From the NCBI GenBank assembly GCA_018646985.1, contig JABGTR010000008.1, positions 1-34,657 on the forward strand: DNA of 34,657 bases, in the 5' to 3' direction. Shown here one piece after another: positions 16,638 through 24,360 of the stretch (positions within the stretch are counted from its first letter, which is position 1; each line of letters starts with the position of its first letter). Position numbers and translations under genes: made by a program. The notes under the pieces were generated by a model. It was given only the letters and a program-made list of their open reading frames with translations. It was not told the DNA's origin and did no database searches. Origin of the DNA: Minisyncoccota bacterium (GTDB lineage Bacteria; Patescibacteriota; Microgenomatia; UBA1400; PJMF01).

Positions 16638-17477
16638 ATGGAACCCAACCAGCCAACAGAGCAACCCAATCAGGTTCCACCAATTTCTTCTCAATCGATG
16701 AGTTCTCCAGCTTCTGTTTTCGAGCCAAAGTCATCTAAATTAGCCACTATTTTTTTAGTTTTTATTTCCATATTTTCCCTTTTTGGTCTATTTTACTTTT
16801 ATCTCCAAACTCAATTACTCAAACAGCAATTAAGTAGTTTACAAACTTCTTCAAATTACACGGAATCAACTAGGATAATTCCTAAGCCAACACTCACACC
16901 ATCAGCTTCTCCAGCCGTAGATTCACCACTATTTCAAATAAAAGAGCTTAGTTTGACTTTTCAATTGCCGGTTAAGCTATTAAAAAAAGGTAATTGGGAA
17001 ACGATAACTCTTCCAAGCGATACGGGCAACAATATTTGTTTTCACTTATTGCCGAGCACATCATGGTTAGTAAAATCTGTTAAAGCCGGTGGGGTTGGAA
17101 TTTGTTCTGGCAAGTATTTAACAATAAATAGTGTTTCTTCTGATTTTACAGCAGGAAGAGGCGGTAGTTTTACTGACATATCTGGATATCACATAAAAGA
17201 TGGGCAATATTTTTTAGGGCTTGATAATTCAGAGGGAGAGCGACCACTCACTACAAATAGCCCAAAAGAAGTTGCAACTTCTAATGGATTAAAATATTTG
17301 TTTATAACTGGAGAAAGTATTGATAATCCAGGGCAATTGTTGCCAGACAAATATGTTGGAGCACTAATAAATACAAGCAATCCAAAGTATCCAGGAATAG
17401 TAATTGCAATGGAACTTTCTGATCAACTAACTGTAGTCGACTTTAGTCAAATATTAGATACATTAAAATTCGAATAA
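16638..17477 (+). CDS. Membrane-anchored 279-aa protein
   Basis: A Pro/Gln/Ser-rich cytoplasmic leader of about 35 residues is followed by one transmembrane helix (LATIFLVFISIFSLFGLFYFYL) and a Thr/Pro/Ser-rich linker. An extracytoplasmic domain then begins FQIKELSLTFQLP and ends QILDTLKFE. That ending and the overall layout match the modules of the 576-aa protein at 7393-9123, so the two are probably distant relatives. It contains two Cys that could pair. No enzyme motif is visible. It sits alone between tRNA-Ser and site H with its own leaderless-type promoter. Confidence 0.7.
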   Translation: MEPNQPTEQPNQVPPISSQSMSSPASVFEPKSSKLATIFLVFISIFSLFGLFYFYLQTQLLKQQLSSLQTSSNYTESTRIIPKPTLTPSASPAVDSPLFQIKELSLTFQLPVKLLKKGNWETITLPSDTGNNICFHLLPSTSWLVKSVKAGGVGICSGKYLTINSVSSDFTAGRGGSFTDISGYHIKDGQYFLGLDNSEGERPLTTNSPKEVATSNGLKYLFITGESIDNPGQLLPDKYVGALINTSNPKYPGIVIAMELSDQLTVVDFSQILDTLKFE

Positions 17478-17480
17478 TAG

Positions 17481-17508
17481 GCTCTAAGTTGGTACACACA
17501 CCTCCACT
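17481..17508 (+). repeat. Degenerate tRNA-3'-end-like site H
   Basis: GCTCTAAGTT...CCTCCACT aligns with site C at about 15 of 28 positions in the same register and orientation, 3 nt after the 279-aa gene stop. This is the weakest member and could be chance. Confidence 0.25.
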
Positions 17509-17528
17509 AATTGTCGAGAATGAAGTAG

Positions 17529-17534
17529 TATAAT
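17529..17534 (+). promoter_or_regulatory. -10 element of the glycosidase-like gene
   Basis: A perfect TATAAT ends 6 nt before the ATG at 17541 with no Shine-Dalgarno. This is the clearest leaderless-type start in the window. It argues for ATG 17541 rather than the TTG at 17535 used in the ORF track. Confidence 0.6.
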
Positions 17535-17540
17535 TTGTTA

Positions 17541-18482
17541 ATGAAATTCGGCACTACTTTTAGTCACAGACAACTTCAGCATTTATCATGTCCCGTTTCC
17601 AAAGCTTTAGATAAAGCTATCGAGTTAAATTTTGACTATCTAAGAATCTGTGCCTACTGGGATGAGATTGAGAAAATCGAAGGTGAATACGACTGGTCTC
17701 AGCTAGAAAAAATATTAAATACTTGTCAAAAAAATCAACAAGGGGTGGTTCTGACTCTTGGAGTCAAAGCTCCCCGCTATCCAGAATTCTACTGGCCTGA
17801 CTGGATAGAAAAAAAAGATCCCAATCACAAACAAACTCAAGAAAAAATATTAAACTTTACTAAAAAAACTATTAAAAAGTTTAAACATTTATCTTGTATC
17901 AAGTATTACCAAATAGAAAATGAGGCTCTTGATCCATCTGGTCCTGATAACTTAGTAATTCCTCTTTCATTCTTAACCAAAGAAATTTCTGAAGTTAAAA
18001 AACTAGACAAGGTGAATGGTAAAGCCAGAGAAGGTGCCCTGGGGCACAACAGAAGAGTAATCACTAGCTTGTGGGCCAATGAACTATCAAGAAGAAACTT
18101 ATTGCCTCAGCTAACAAAATCATCAGATATAGTTGGCCTCGACCTTTATTACCAACAATTTGTTGGAAAAATATTGGGAAAATCATTCTATATGGGACCA
18201 CTTGATAGCCAGCAAAAAATAAAAAAGCTATTGACTAAAAACACTCAAGAATTCTGGATTATGGAGCTTCAAGCAGAGCCATGGGAAGCAAATAAGCATG
18301 ACTACTTAGCTAAGAATCCCAAAAGCATCTCTCCAGAAAAAATTAAATCCTCCTACCAACAAGTCAGTCGCCTCCCAGTTTCGACTATTTTATTCTGGGG
18401 TTTTGAGTACTGGTTTTATCAACTACACAAAAATAATAACCATAGCTATTTTGAGATTATTTCTGATATCATTTCCTCTTAA
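17541..18482 (+). CDS. TIM-barrel glycoside hydrolase-like protein
   Basis: A 313-aa protein with the outline of a clan GH-A retaining glycosidase. FDYLRICAYWDEIEKIEGEYDWS is the typical strand-2/3 region. YYQIENEAL carries the N-E pair expected of the acid/base glutamate (about residue 134). WIMELQAEPW near residue 250 fits the nucleophile glutamate after strand 7, and LFWGFEYWFYQ resembles strand 8. There is no signal peptide. The exact GH family and substrate are not clear; GH42/GH5-like relatives are possible. It starts 64 bases after the 279-aa gene and leads a + strand run with the nucleotidase gene 6 nt downstream. Confidence 0.72.
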   Translation: MKFGTTFSHRQLQHLSCPVSKALDKAIELNFDYLRICAYWDEIEKIEGEYDWSQLEKILNTCQKNQQGVVLTLGVKAPRYPEFYWPDWIEKKDPNHKQTQEKILNFTKKTIKKFKHLSCIKYYQIENEALDPSGPDNLVIPLSFLTKEISEVKKLDKVNGKAREGALGHNRRVITSLWANELSRRNLLPQLTKSSDIVGLDLYYQQFVGKILGKSFYMGPLDSQQKIKKLLTKNTQEFWIMELQAEPWEANKHDYLAKNPKSISPEKIKSSYQQVSRLPVSTILFWGFEYWFYQLHKNNNHSYFEIISDIISS

Positions 18483-18488
18483 ACCAAT

Positions 18489-19325
18489 ATGAGTAATCAC
18501 GTCATTGTTTCTAATCAAAAAAAATTAGATTTTAAAACTAATCGTCTTCAACAAGCTGGCCCTCAGTCAATCGGCATTGTCTCAGACTTTGATCGCACCC
18601 TCACCTATGCTTTTCAAAATGGCCTAGATACGTCCACTAGTGCTAGTTTGCTGCAGAGAACAAAAACAATCTCTGACTCTAGCATTAAACAACTAAAAGA
18701 CTATTACCATAAGTATAGAGCCAAAGAAATCGATCCTAATCTAGATGATGTAACTAAAGCTAATCTCATGGAGGAGTGGTGGATAAGCGTATTTGATGTT
18801 TACATTCAGCAAGCCGTTAATAAACAACTCATTCACCGGACAATCGAAGAACATGAATTGCCTCTTAGAGATGGATGCGTTGATCTATTGAACAACCTAG
18901 AATCAAAAAAAATACCTTTACTAATTTTTTCAGCTGGAATAGGTGATGTTATTCAACATTACCTCAATTATCGTCAATTAAATTCTAGTAATATCAAACT
19001 AGTTTCTAATTTTCTTATCTATAATAAATTGGATGAAATTATTGACTATCAAAAACCCATCATTCACTCTCTTAATAAAACAGAGGCGGTGATAAAAGAT
19101 GAGCAGCAGCAGATGATTGCTCAGAAAAATATCATTCTTTTGGGAGACTCCACCCATGATCCTTTTATGATCAATGACAATCAACACGATCTCATCATAA
19201 AAATCGGATTTCTAAATAGTCATGAAAGTCAGTTTTTGGATAAATATCAACAACTTTATGATGTAGTCATTTTAAAAGATCAGGGACTAGATTATGTAGT
19301 AGAATTAGTGAACAAACTAACATGA
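18489..19325 (+). CDS. HAD-superfamily pyrimidine 5'-nucleotidase (UMPH-1-like)
   Basis: A 278-aa HAD hydrolase. Motif I is VSDFDRTLTYA with the nucleophile Asp and acid/base Asp. Motif II is the Ser in LLIFSAGIGDVIQHYL, and motif III/IV is LLGDSTHDPFMI. The order and the SAGIGDVI wording match the UMPH-1 / cytosolic 5'-nucleotidase III family, which dephosphorylates UMP and CMP. Length is close to the family (about 290). It starts 6 nt after the glycosidase gene and overlaps the oxidoreductase alpha gene by ATGA, so it is translationally coupled. Another small phosphate ester substrate is possible. Confidence 0.8.
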   Translation: MSNHVIVSNQKKLDFKTNRLQQAGPQSIGIVSDFDRTLTYAFQNGLDTSTSASLLQRTKTISDSSIKQLKDYYHKYRAKEIDPNLDDVTKANLMEEWWISVFDVYIQQAVNKQLIHRTIEEHELPLRDGCVDLLNNLESKKIPLLIFSAGIGDVIQHYLNYRQLNSSNIKLVSNFLIYNKLDEIIDYQKPIIHSLNKTEAVIKDEQQQMIAQKNIILLGDSTHDPFMINDNQHDLIIKIGFLNSHESQFLDKYQQLYDVVILKDQGLDYVVELVNKLT

Positions 19326-21052
19326 AAACTACTTTTACTCTTAACTGGAAAATCGCCGGCCAAGCTGGTGAAGGAGTAATGGTTATTTCTAAAATGATGG
19401 CTAAGATCTGCAAGCGTCATGGCTTGCAAGCTTTCAATTACCTCGAGTACCCATCTCTCATCAAAGGTGGCCACCAAACTGGACAAGTTTTTGCTAGCAG
19501 TAAACAAGCGAGTTGCCAAAAAAAAGACTTGGATATTCTGGTAACTTTCAACAAAAATGGCTTTAAAGAGCATCAAGATGAGATCACTTCAAAAACCTTG
19601 ATCATTTATAACTCCGATGCCGGACCTCTAGACAAGAAAGAGTATAGCCATCTTACTAAGAATATTGTAGAAATTCCCTTTCGCTCTCTGACTAAAGAAA
19701 AAACTGGTTCCTTTAATGCTGCCAATATTGCCGTCTTAGGAGCATCGGCTTATTTTTTAGGCTTTAATCTGAAAATTGTTAGAAAAATAATTAGAGATGA
19801 ATTTGCTGGTAAAGGTGAAAAAATTATTAAAGATGACTTACTAGCTTTCAAAGCTGGCTTTGCCTTTGCTAAAAAACTTGGTCAACCTCTAAAACAAACT
19901 CCACAGGTAGAAGATGATCAGATTTTACTCACTGGAAATGAAGCCGTTGGCTTAGCTGCGATTGCAGCCGGAGTTCAATTCTACAGCGCCTACCCAATGA
20001 CTCCAGCCACAGCTTTATTGCATTATTTAGCTTCACAACAAGAAAATTACCCACTGATAGTCAAGCATTCTGAAGACGAGATAGGAGCTATTAACCATGC
20101 ACTAGGAGCTTCTTTCGCAGGTGTGAGAGCTATGACTGGCAGCTCAGGGGGTGGTTTTGCTCTCATGGCAGAGAGTGTTTCTTTTGCTAGCATGGCTGAG
20201 ATACCGCTAGTAATCTTAGAAGCGCAACGAAAAGGGCCCGCCACTGGCCTACCCACCTGGACAGAGCAAGCTGACTTAAGCTTTGTGCTGACTGCTGGCC
20301 ATGGTGATTTACAACGAGTGGTCTTCACTCCCGGCACAGTAGCAGAACACTTTGAACTGACTATTAAAGCCTTCTACTTAGCAGAAAAATACCAAATTCC
20401 AGTTTTTATTTTGAGTGATAAATTTATTTTAGAGTCTCACCAAACCATGACTCAGCCAGAGCTGAAGCATAATCATCCTCGCCAAAACATGATTAAGTCT
20501 GCCCCTAAAGACAGTTCATTTCGTCGCTATAAGGCAACTAAAACTGGAGTTTCTCCACGCAGTATTCCCGGACAAAAGTATGGCTTACAACTTACTAATT
20601 CTTATGAACATGACGAGTTTGGTTTTGGCACTGAAGAGATCACTCCCACCATTGCTCAAGTAGATAAAAGAACTCGCAAGATGGATAGCATTGCAAAAGA
20701 AATAGCTCAGCCTTACTTAGTCGGTCCTAAAGAAGCTGAGACTACTTTTGTTTGTTGGGGCTCAACCATCAATGTTGTTTCCCAGCTCATCCACCAGCAA
20801 TCATTAAGCAAAAAGAAAACGGTAAATGCGATCCATCTGCCCACCATGTGGCCTTTCCCTAAAAAAGAATTTACTAGATTGGCCAAGCTAGCTAAAAAAC
20901 TAGTCATGGTCGAAGGCAATCAATCTGGTCAAGGAGAGCGATTAATCAGCCAAGAAACTGAGGTCGTTTTTACAGATAGAATTCATCGTTACGATGGCCG
21001 ACCTTTTTATGCAGAAGATTTACAAAGTTGGTTAGAAAAGAATAGTAAATAA
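19322..21052 (+). CDS. 2-oxoacid:ferredoxin oxidoreductase, fused gamma-alpha subunit
   Basis: A 576-aa subunit. Residues 1-185 are the gamma (catalytic) domain, starting WKIAGQAGEGVMV with YPSLIKGGHQTGQV. Residues about 195-576 are the alpha pyrophosphate/pyrimidine-binding part (LTGNEAVGLAAIAAGVQFYSAYPMTPAT, HSEDEIGAINHALGAS, MTGSSGGGFALM). This fusion is typical of KorA/2-oxoglutarate-type enzymes. With the beta subunit it would decarboxylate a 2-oxoacid to an acyl-CoA while reducing ferredoxin. The substrate (pyruvate, 2-oxoglutarate or another) cannot be assigned. The beta gene starts 4 nt downstream. No separate ferredoxin-type delta subunit is present nearby. Confidence 0.9.
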   Translation: MKTTFTLNWKIAGQAGEGVMVISKMMAKICKRHGLQAFNYLEYPSLIKGGHQTGQVFASSKQASCQKKDLDILVTFNKNGFKEHQDEITSKTLIIYNSDAGPLDKKEYSHLTKNIVEIPFRSLTKEKTGSFNAANIAVLGASAYFLGFNLKIVRKIIRDEFAGKGEKIIKDDLLAFKAGFAFAKKLGQPLKQTPQVEDDQILLTGNEAVGLAAIAAGVQFYSAYPMTPATALLHYLASQQENYPLIVKHSEDEIGAINHALGASFAGVRAMTGSSGGGFALMAESVSFASMAEIPLVILEAQRKGPATGLPTWTEQADLSFVLTAGHGDLQRVVFTPGTVAEHFELTIKAFYLAEKYQIPVFILSDKFILESHQTMTQPELKHNHPRQNMIKSAPKDSSFRRYKATKTGVSPRSIPGQKYGLQLTNSYEHDEFGFGTEEITPTIAQVDKRTRKMDSIAKEIAQPYLVGPKEAETTFVCWGSTINVVSQLIHQQSLSKKKTVNAIHLPTMWPFPKKEFTRLAKLAKKLVMVEGNQSGQGERLISQETEVVFTDRIHRYDGRPFYAEDLQSWLEKNSK

Positions 21053-21056
21053 AAAT

Positions 21057-21920
21057 ATGTCTTGCATCACTAATAAATCTATCAAGTCTCCCATCACTCC
21101 GACTTGGTGCCCTGGTTGTGGTGACTTCATGATTCTCAATGCTCTCCAAAAAGCACTGGTGGAGCTGGAGCTAGAAGAAGCCAATACTGTTATTTTCTAT
21201 GGAATTGGCTGTAGTGGCAACATGGCCGATTTTAACCGAGCCTATGGTTTTCATGGTTTACACGGTCGGGCTCTACCCAGTGCCATTGGCGCCAAGCTAG
21301 CCAATCATAAACTAAAAATAATTATCATTGCTGGTGATGGTGACTTTTACGGTGAAGGTCTAAATCATTTTATCTCTCTTGCTAGAGGTAATCACGATGT
21401 AACTGCAATCATTCATAATAATAGTCGTTATAGTTTAACTACTGGTCAAAGCTCGCCTACTACTAAAAAAGGCACTAAGACTAAATCTACTCCCACTGGA
21501 CTAGTTGAAAAGCCTTTCAACCCAATTGCTAGTGCTTTAGTGGCAGAAGCTAGCTTCGTGGCTAGAGGATACAGCACTAAATTTTTAGAGCTGATTCAAT
21601 TAATTAAAGCGGGTGTCTCTCATCCTGGCTTTTCATTAGTAGATGTTATTCAGCTCTGTCCTACATTTAATAAAAAAGAAAATCATCCTTTTTTTGCAGA
21701 AAGAATTTATGATTTAGCTGCAGAAAAGCATGATGCTAGTAATAAGATGGCAGCTATCACTAAAGCCCAAGAAACGGAAAAAGTACCGCTAGGAATCTTT
21801 TACCAAGATAAAGAGTCTATGCCGTATCATGCTCACCTATCTCAACTAGAAAAAAAGAGCTTAGTAGATCAGTGGTCAGCCAAAACTAACATTAAAAAAG
21901 CAATCAGAAAGTTCAGATGA
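21057..21920 (+). CDS. 2-oxoacid:ferredoxin oxidoreductase, beta subunit
   Basis: A 287-aa thiamine diphosphate-binding subunit. TWCPGCGDF holds the Cys pair contributing to the iron-sulfur cluster. FYGIGCSGNMADF is next, and the ThDP-Mg motif is GDGDFYGEGLNHF, followed by HNNSRYSLTTGQSSPTT. The C-terminal ~90 residues (VIQLCPTFNKKENHPFF) match the family. It pairs with the fused gamma-alpha subunit 4 nt upstream. It overlaps the DUF4430 gene by ATGA. Confidence 0.91.
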   Translation: MSCITNKSIKSPITPTWCPGCGDFMILNALQKALVELELEEANTVIFYGIGCSGNMADFNRAYGFHGLHGRALPSAIGAKLANHKLKIIIIAGDGDFYGEGLNHFISLARGNHDVTAIIHNNSRYSLTTGQSSPTTKKGTKTKSTPTGLVEKPFNPIASALVAEASFVARGYSTKFLELIQLIKAGVSHPGFSLVDVIQLCPTFNKKENHPFFAERIYDLAAEKHDASNKMAAITKAQETEKVPLGIFYQDKESMPYHAHLSQLEKKSLVDQWSAKTNIKKAIRKFR

Positions 21921-22315
21921 AAAAAATTATTTTCTTTTTACTAGCCTTAACTGCAGGATTTTATCTTTACCAGCAGCAAAGCCTAGAAAATTCTTTAGTG
22001 GTAGAACCTAGCCCAGCTCCTACAGAAACTGAATATGTTCAAGAAGAAATCAATACTCAACTGATCTTAACCGCTAGTGAAAATGGCCAGACTGCACTCG
22101 AGCTTTTAGAGGCCAATGCAGAAATTAAAACTAAAGACTATGGTGACGCTGGCGTATTTGTAACTGGCATTGATGACGTTGAGAGTAATAATGAGTCCTA
22201 CTGGGCTTTTTATGTAAATGATGAATATGCCCAACAAGGAGTTAGCCAAACTATTCTAGAAAGTGGCGACATCATTAAGTTTATTTATGAAGAAATCAAT
22301 CAAGAAGAACTCTAA
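21917..22315 (+). CDS. DUF4430-like secreted protein
   Basis: A 132-aa protein with an N-terminal signal or anchor (KIIFFLLALTAGFYLY). A Pro/Glu linker follows, then a domain with GQTALELLEANAEIKTKDYGDAGVFVTGIDD, SYWAFYVNDEYAQQGVSQ and LESGDIIKFIYEE. This wording fits DUF4430, the domain shared with the C-terminal part of transcobalamin-like proteins, which in some cases bind cobalamin or another small molecule outside the cell. It overlaps the membrane protein gene downstream by 29 bases and is coupled to the oxidoreductase genes. Confidence 0.75.
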   Translation: MKKIIFFLLALTAGFYLYQQQSLENSLVVEPSPAPTETEYVQEEINTQLILTASENGQTALELLEANAEIKTKDYGDAGVFVTGIDDVESNNESYWAFYVNDEYAQQGVSQTILESGDIIKFIYEEINQEEL

Positions 22316-22793
22316 ATCCACCATCATTGCAGTCGCAGCTTTTGTTTCTAGACTGGGATATTTACCAGCTAATATTAGTCCATTGGGAAGCTTTGGATTT
22401 TTTGGTAAAAACAAATGGCTATTTTTTGCCACCATTATTATATTTGACTGGCTAGTAGGTGGTTTCTATCCTGGATTTTGGGTGACATACTTAGGGTTTG
22501 CCATGTACCCATTACTAGGTAGATTAGCTAGAAGTACTCGCCTCAAACTAACTCTACTGCCCCTCGCTTCATTCTCTTTTTTCCTCATCTCAAATTTTGG
22601 AGTGTGGTGGTATTGGTATCCACATACAATAACAGGATTAACTACTTGCTACTTACTAGCAGTCCCTTTTTATAAACAAACCCTAATTGGCGACCTAGTG
22701 TTTGGCTACGGCTATCTGTTAGTCAAAAAATGCCTAGCTAATCTTAGTGATTATGATGCTCTTCTTCCTCTGCAGCCATTGCCTCAGCCCTAG
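22287..22793 (+). CDS. DUF6580-like integral membrane protein (putative ECF-type S component)
   Basis: A 168-aa polytopic membrane protein with about five helices. SRLGYLPANISPLGSFGFFG, WLFFATIIIFDWLVGGFYPGFW and FGVWWYWYPHTITGL fit the DUF6580 family, described as putative transporters similar to ECF S components. The ATG at 22287 lies inside the end of the DUF4430 gene. I prefer it over the track start at 22263 because the first eight residues there are only the overlap read in another frame. The DUF4430/DUF6580 pairing suggests a binding protein plus a membrane uptake component. The 3' end overlaps the convergent cupin gene by 50 bases. Confidence 0.7.
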   Translation: MKKSIKKNSKSTIIAVAAFVSRLGYLPANISPLGSFGFFGKNKWLFFATIIIFDWLVGGFYPGFWVTYLGFAMYPLLGRLARSTRLKLTLLPLASFSFFLISNFGVWWYWYPHTITGLTTCYLLAVPFYKQTLIGDLVFGYGYLLVKKCLANLSDYDALLPLQPLPQP

Positions 22794-23136
22794 TTTTATG
22801 AATAGTTCCATCAGCATGGTGAGCTGGAGAGTAGATGGTGTACATCTTCAACATTTCTGTCTCTGAAGTGTTAATCACATTGTGTTCAGCTCCAGCTGGA
22901 ATAACTACTGAGTCACCGTCTTTGACAATGTACTCTTGTCCATCAATAACTACTTTACCTTCACCAGCCTCAAATCTAAAAAATTGATCATTGTCTGGAT
23001 GAACTTCACTTCCAATATCTTCATTTGACTGAAGAGCCATCAAAACTAATTGGCTCTTAGGGCCAGTGAAAAGCACTTTTCTAAAGAAATTGTTCTCTAG
23101 TGTATCTTCTTCAATGTGGGTATAAAAACCTTGCAT
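22744..23136 (-). CDS. Single-domain cupin
   Basis: A 130-aa beta-barrel protein. The two cupin motifs are visible: GSEVHPDNDQFFRFEAGEGKV (with a conserved His and Glu) and DSVVIPAGAEHNVIN (with the second His). These would hold one metal. The C-terminus is an acidic then His-rich tail (EEEEHHNH), perhaps an extra metal site. The track starts at ATG 23142, but AAGGAG abuts that codon; the second ATG at 23136 has the same ribosome site at the proper 6-nt distance, so I chose it. Function could be sugar-phosphate isomerisation, dioxygenation or small-molecule binding; it cannot be narrowed. Confidence 0.82.
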   Translation of the reverse strand: MQGFYTHIEEDTLENNFFRKVLFTGPKSQLVLMALQSNEDIGSEVHPDNDQFFRFEAGEGKVVIDGQEYIVKDGDSVVIPAGAEHNVINTSETEMLKMYTIYSPAHHADGTIHKTRAEAMAAEEEEHHNH

Positions 23137-23219
23137 AATCATCTCCTTAATTGCTTAATAACGCTATGCCTATGCTACTCTACGCCAAACGATAAAACAA
23201 TACAGTTCCAGTAAACTTT

Positions 23220-23864
23220 ATGATTGATAATCGTAGGGTGCTGAACTTTATTTTAGATCTTATTTTTCCTAAGTTTTGTATTGGCTGTAATAAATTTGAT
23301 ACTTATATTTGTGAAAAATGCTACGAAAAAATAAACTTTTATCCATTGGAGGTTAATCCCGAAATCGAAGACTGTCAGTTAAATAAAATAATTGTCGTCG
23401 CCCAGTATGAAGACATTGTTAAAAAACTCATTACTACTCTCAAATACAAAAGCATCAAAGATATTGGCCAAACTCTAGCCAGAATTACTTATTATTCTAC
23501 TGATTTTCCTCAAGTAGATGTAATTACTGCAGTCCCACTCCATCATCAAAAACAACGCCAACGTGGTTTTAATCAAGCTGCGGAGATTGCTTTAGAGCTG
23601 AGTGTGCTTACTCAAACTCCTTTTATGAAGTTACTAAAAAGAACTAAGAATTCTTCACCGCAAGCAAAAATTAGTAATAAAAACAAACGTCTCTCGCATC
23701 TTAAAAATACTTTTGCTCTTAATCAGAAAATATTAAATTTAGAATCAGTGATGATTGTTGATGACGTCACTACTACTGGTACAACCCTAAATGAGTGTGC
23801 GCTAGTTTTAAAACAAGCTGGTATTAAAAAAATTTACGGCTTAATTATGGCTCACGGGAATTAG
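23220..23864 (+). CDS. comF: ComF family phosphoribosyltransferase-like protein
   Basis: A 214-aa protein with the ComF layout. An N-terminal zinc finger (FCIGCNKF...ICEKCYEK, four Cys) comes first, then AVPLHHQKQRQRGFNQA, and the PRPP-binding loop MIVDDVTTTGTT near the C-terminus. ComF proteins take part in handling DNA taken up during transformation, with a ssDNA or helicase partner. It ends 2 bases before the convergent type IV prepilin gene; both are consistent with a competence role. No clear ribosome site precedes the ATG. Confidence 0.9.
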   Translation: MIDNRRVLNFILDLIFPKFCIGCNKFDTYICEKCYEKINFYPLEVNPEIEDCQLNKIIVVAQYEDIVKKLITTLKYKSIKDIGQTLARITYYSTDFPQVDVITAVPLHHQKQRQRGFNQAAEIALELSVLTQTPFMKLLKRTKNSSPQAKISNKNKRLSHLKNTFALNQKILNLESVMIVDDVTTTGTTLNECALVLKQAGIKKIYGLIMAHGN

Positions 23865-23866
23865 AA

Positions 23867-24301
23867 CTACTGTAAATTCTCTAGACAATAATATTCTTCG
23901 TCTCCAGAGTCATCAAAGGCAGTGCAATCATCTGTATCACTATTACCACCACTTCCTTGCTCTAGCAAAGCACAAAGACAGTAAGTATCTGCAGTACAAA
24001 CTGGAGCATAAGCGTAAGAGCCACCTTTTGGATCTGAGGGAGTGACGCCATTCATATGATCAGTGACGGCATCTTCACAAGCTCCGCTTGTTCCGGCTCC
24101 TTGATAGTCAGTATATTCGGAGTAGGTCTGCTCTAGAGCATCTTGCCAGGCTTTCAGATCACCTCGACGACGAGCATCACGACCTCTTTTTTGTGCAGTC
24201 GTAAATGCAACGGCGCTAATTGCAACTAAAATACCAATGATAGAAATAACTACTAAGAGCTCTAATAAACTAAAACCATTTTTATGCTTCGTCATATACA
24301 T
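23867..24301 (-). CDS. Type IV prepilin / pseudopilin
   Basis: A 144-aa protein with the class III signal KHKNG|FSLLELLVVISIIGILVAISAVAF. The prepilin peptidase would cut after Gly and methylate Phe; Glu at +5 is present. A basic helix (QKRGRDARRRGDL) follows. The C-terminal part contains several Cys (GACEDAV, VCTADTYCLC, DDCTAF, YYCLE) that probably form disulfides in the pilin globular domain. The start could be either of two ATG codons two residues apart. It would be a subunit of type IV pili or a competence pseudopilus. Confidence 0.9.
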   Translation of the reverse strand: MYMTKHKNGFSLLELLVVISIIGILVAISAVAFTTAQKRGRDARRRGDLKAWQDALEQTYSEYTDYQGAGTSGACEDAVTDHMNGVTPSDPKGGSYAYAPVCTADTYCLCALLEQGSGGNSDTDDCTAFDDSGDEEYYCLENLQ

Positions 24302-24342
24302 CCATTATGCTCATTAACCTGGTGAGTTGTCAATCCAAGTGT

Positions 24343-24348
24343 TATAAT
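24343..24348 (+). promoter_or_regulatory. -10 element of the tmRNA gene
   Basis: A perfect TATAAT lies 12 nt before the mature 5' end of the tmRNA, so transcription would start a few bases upstream and RNase P would trim the leader. The -35 is not clear. Confidence 0.5.
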
Positions 24349-24360
24349 ATAGGACATTAC

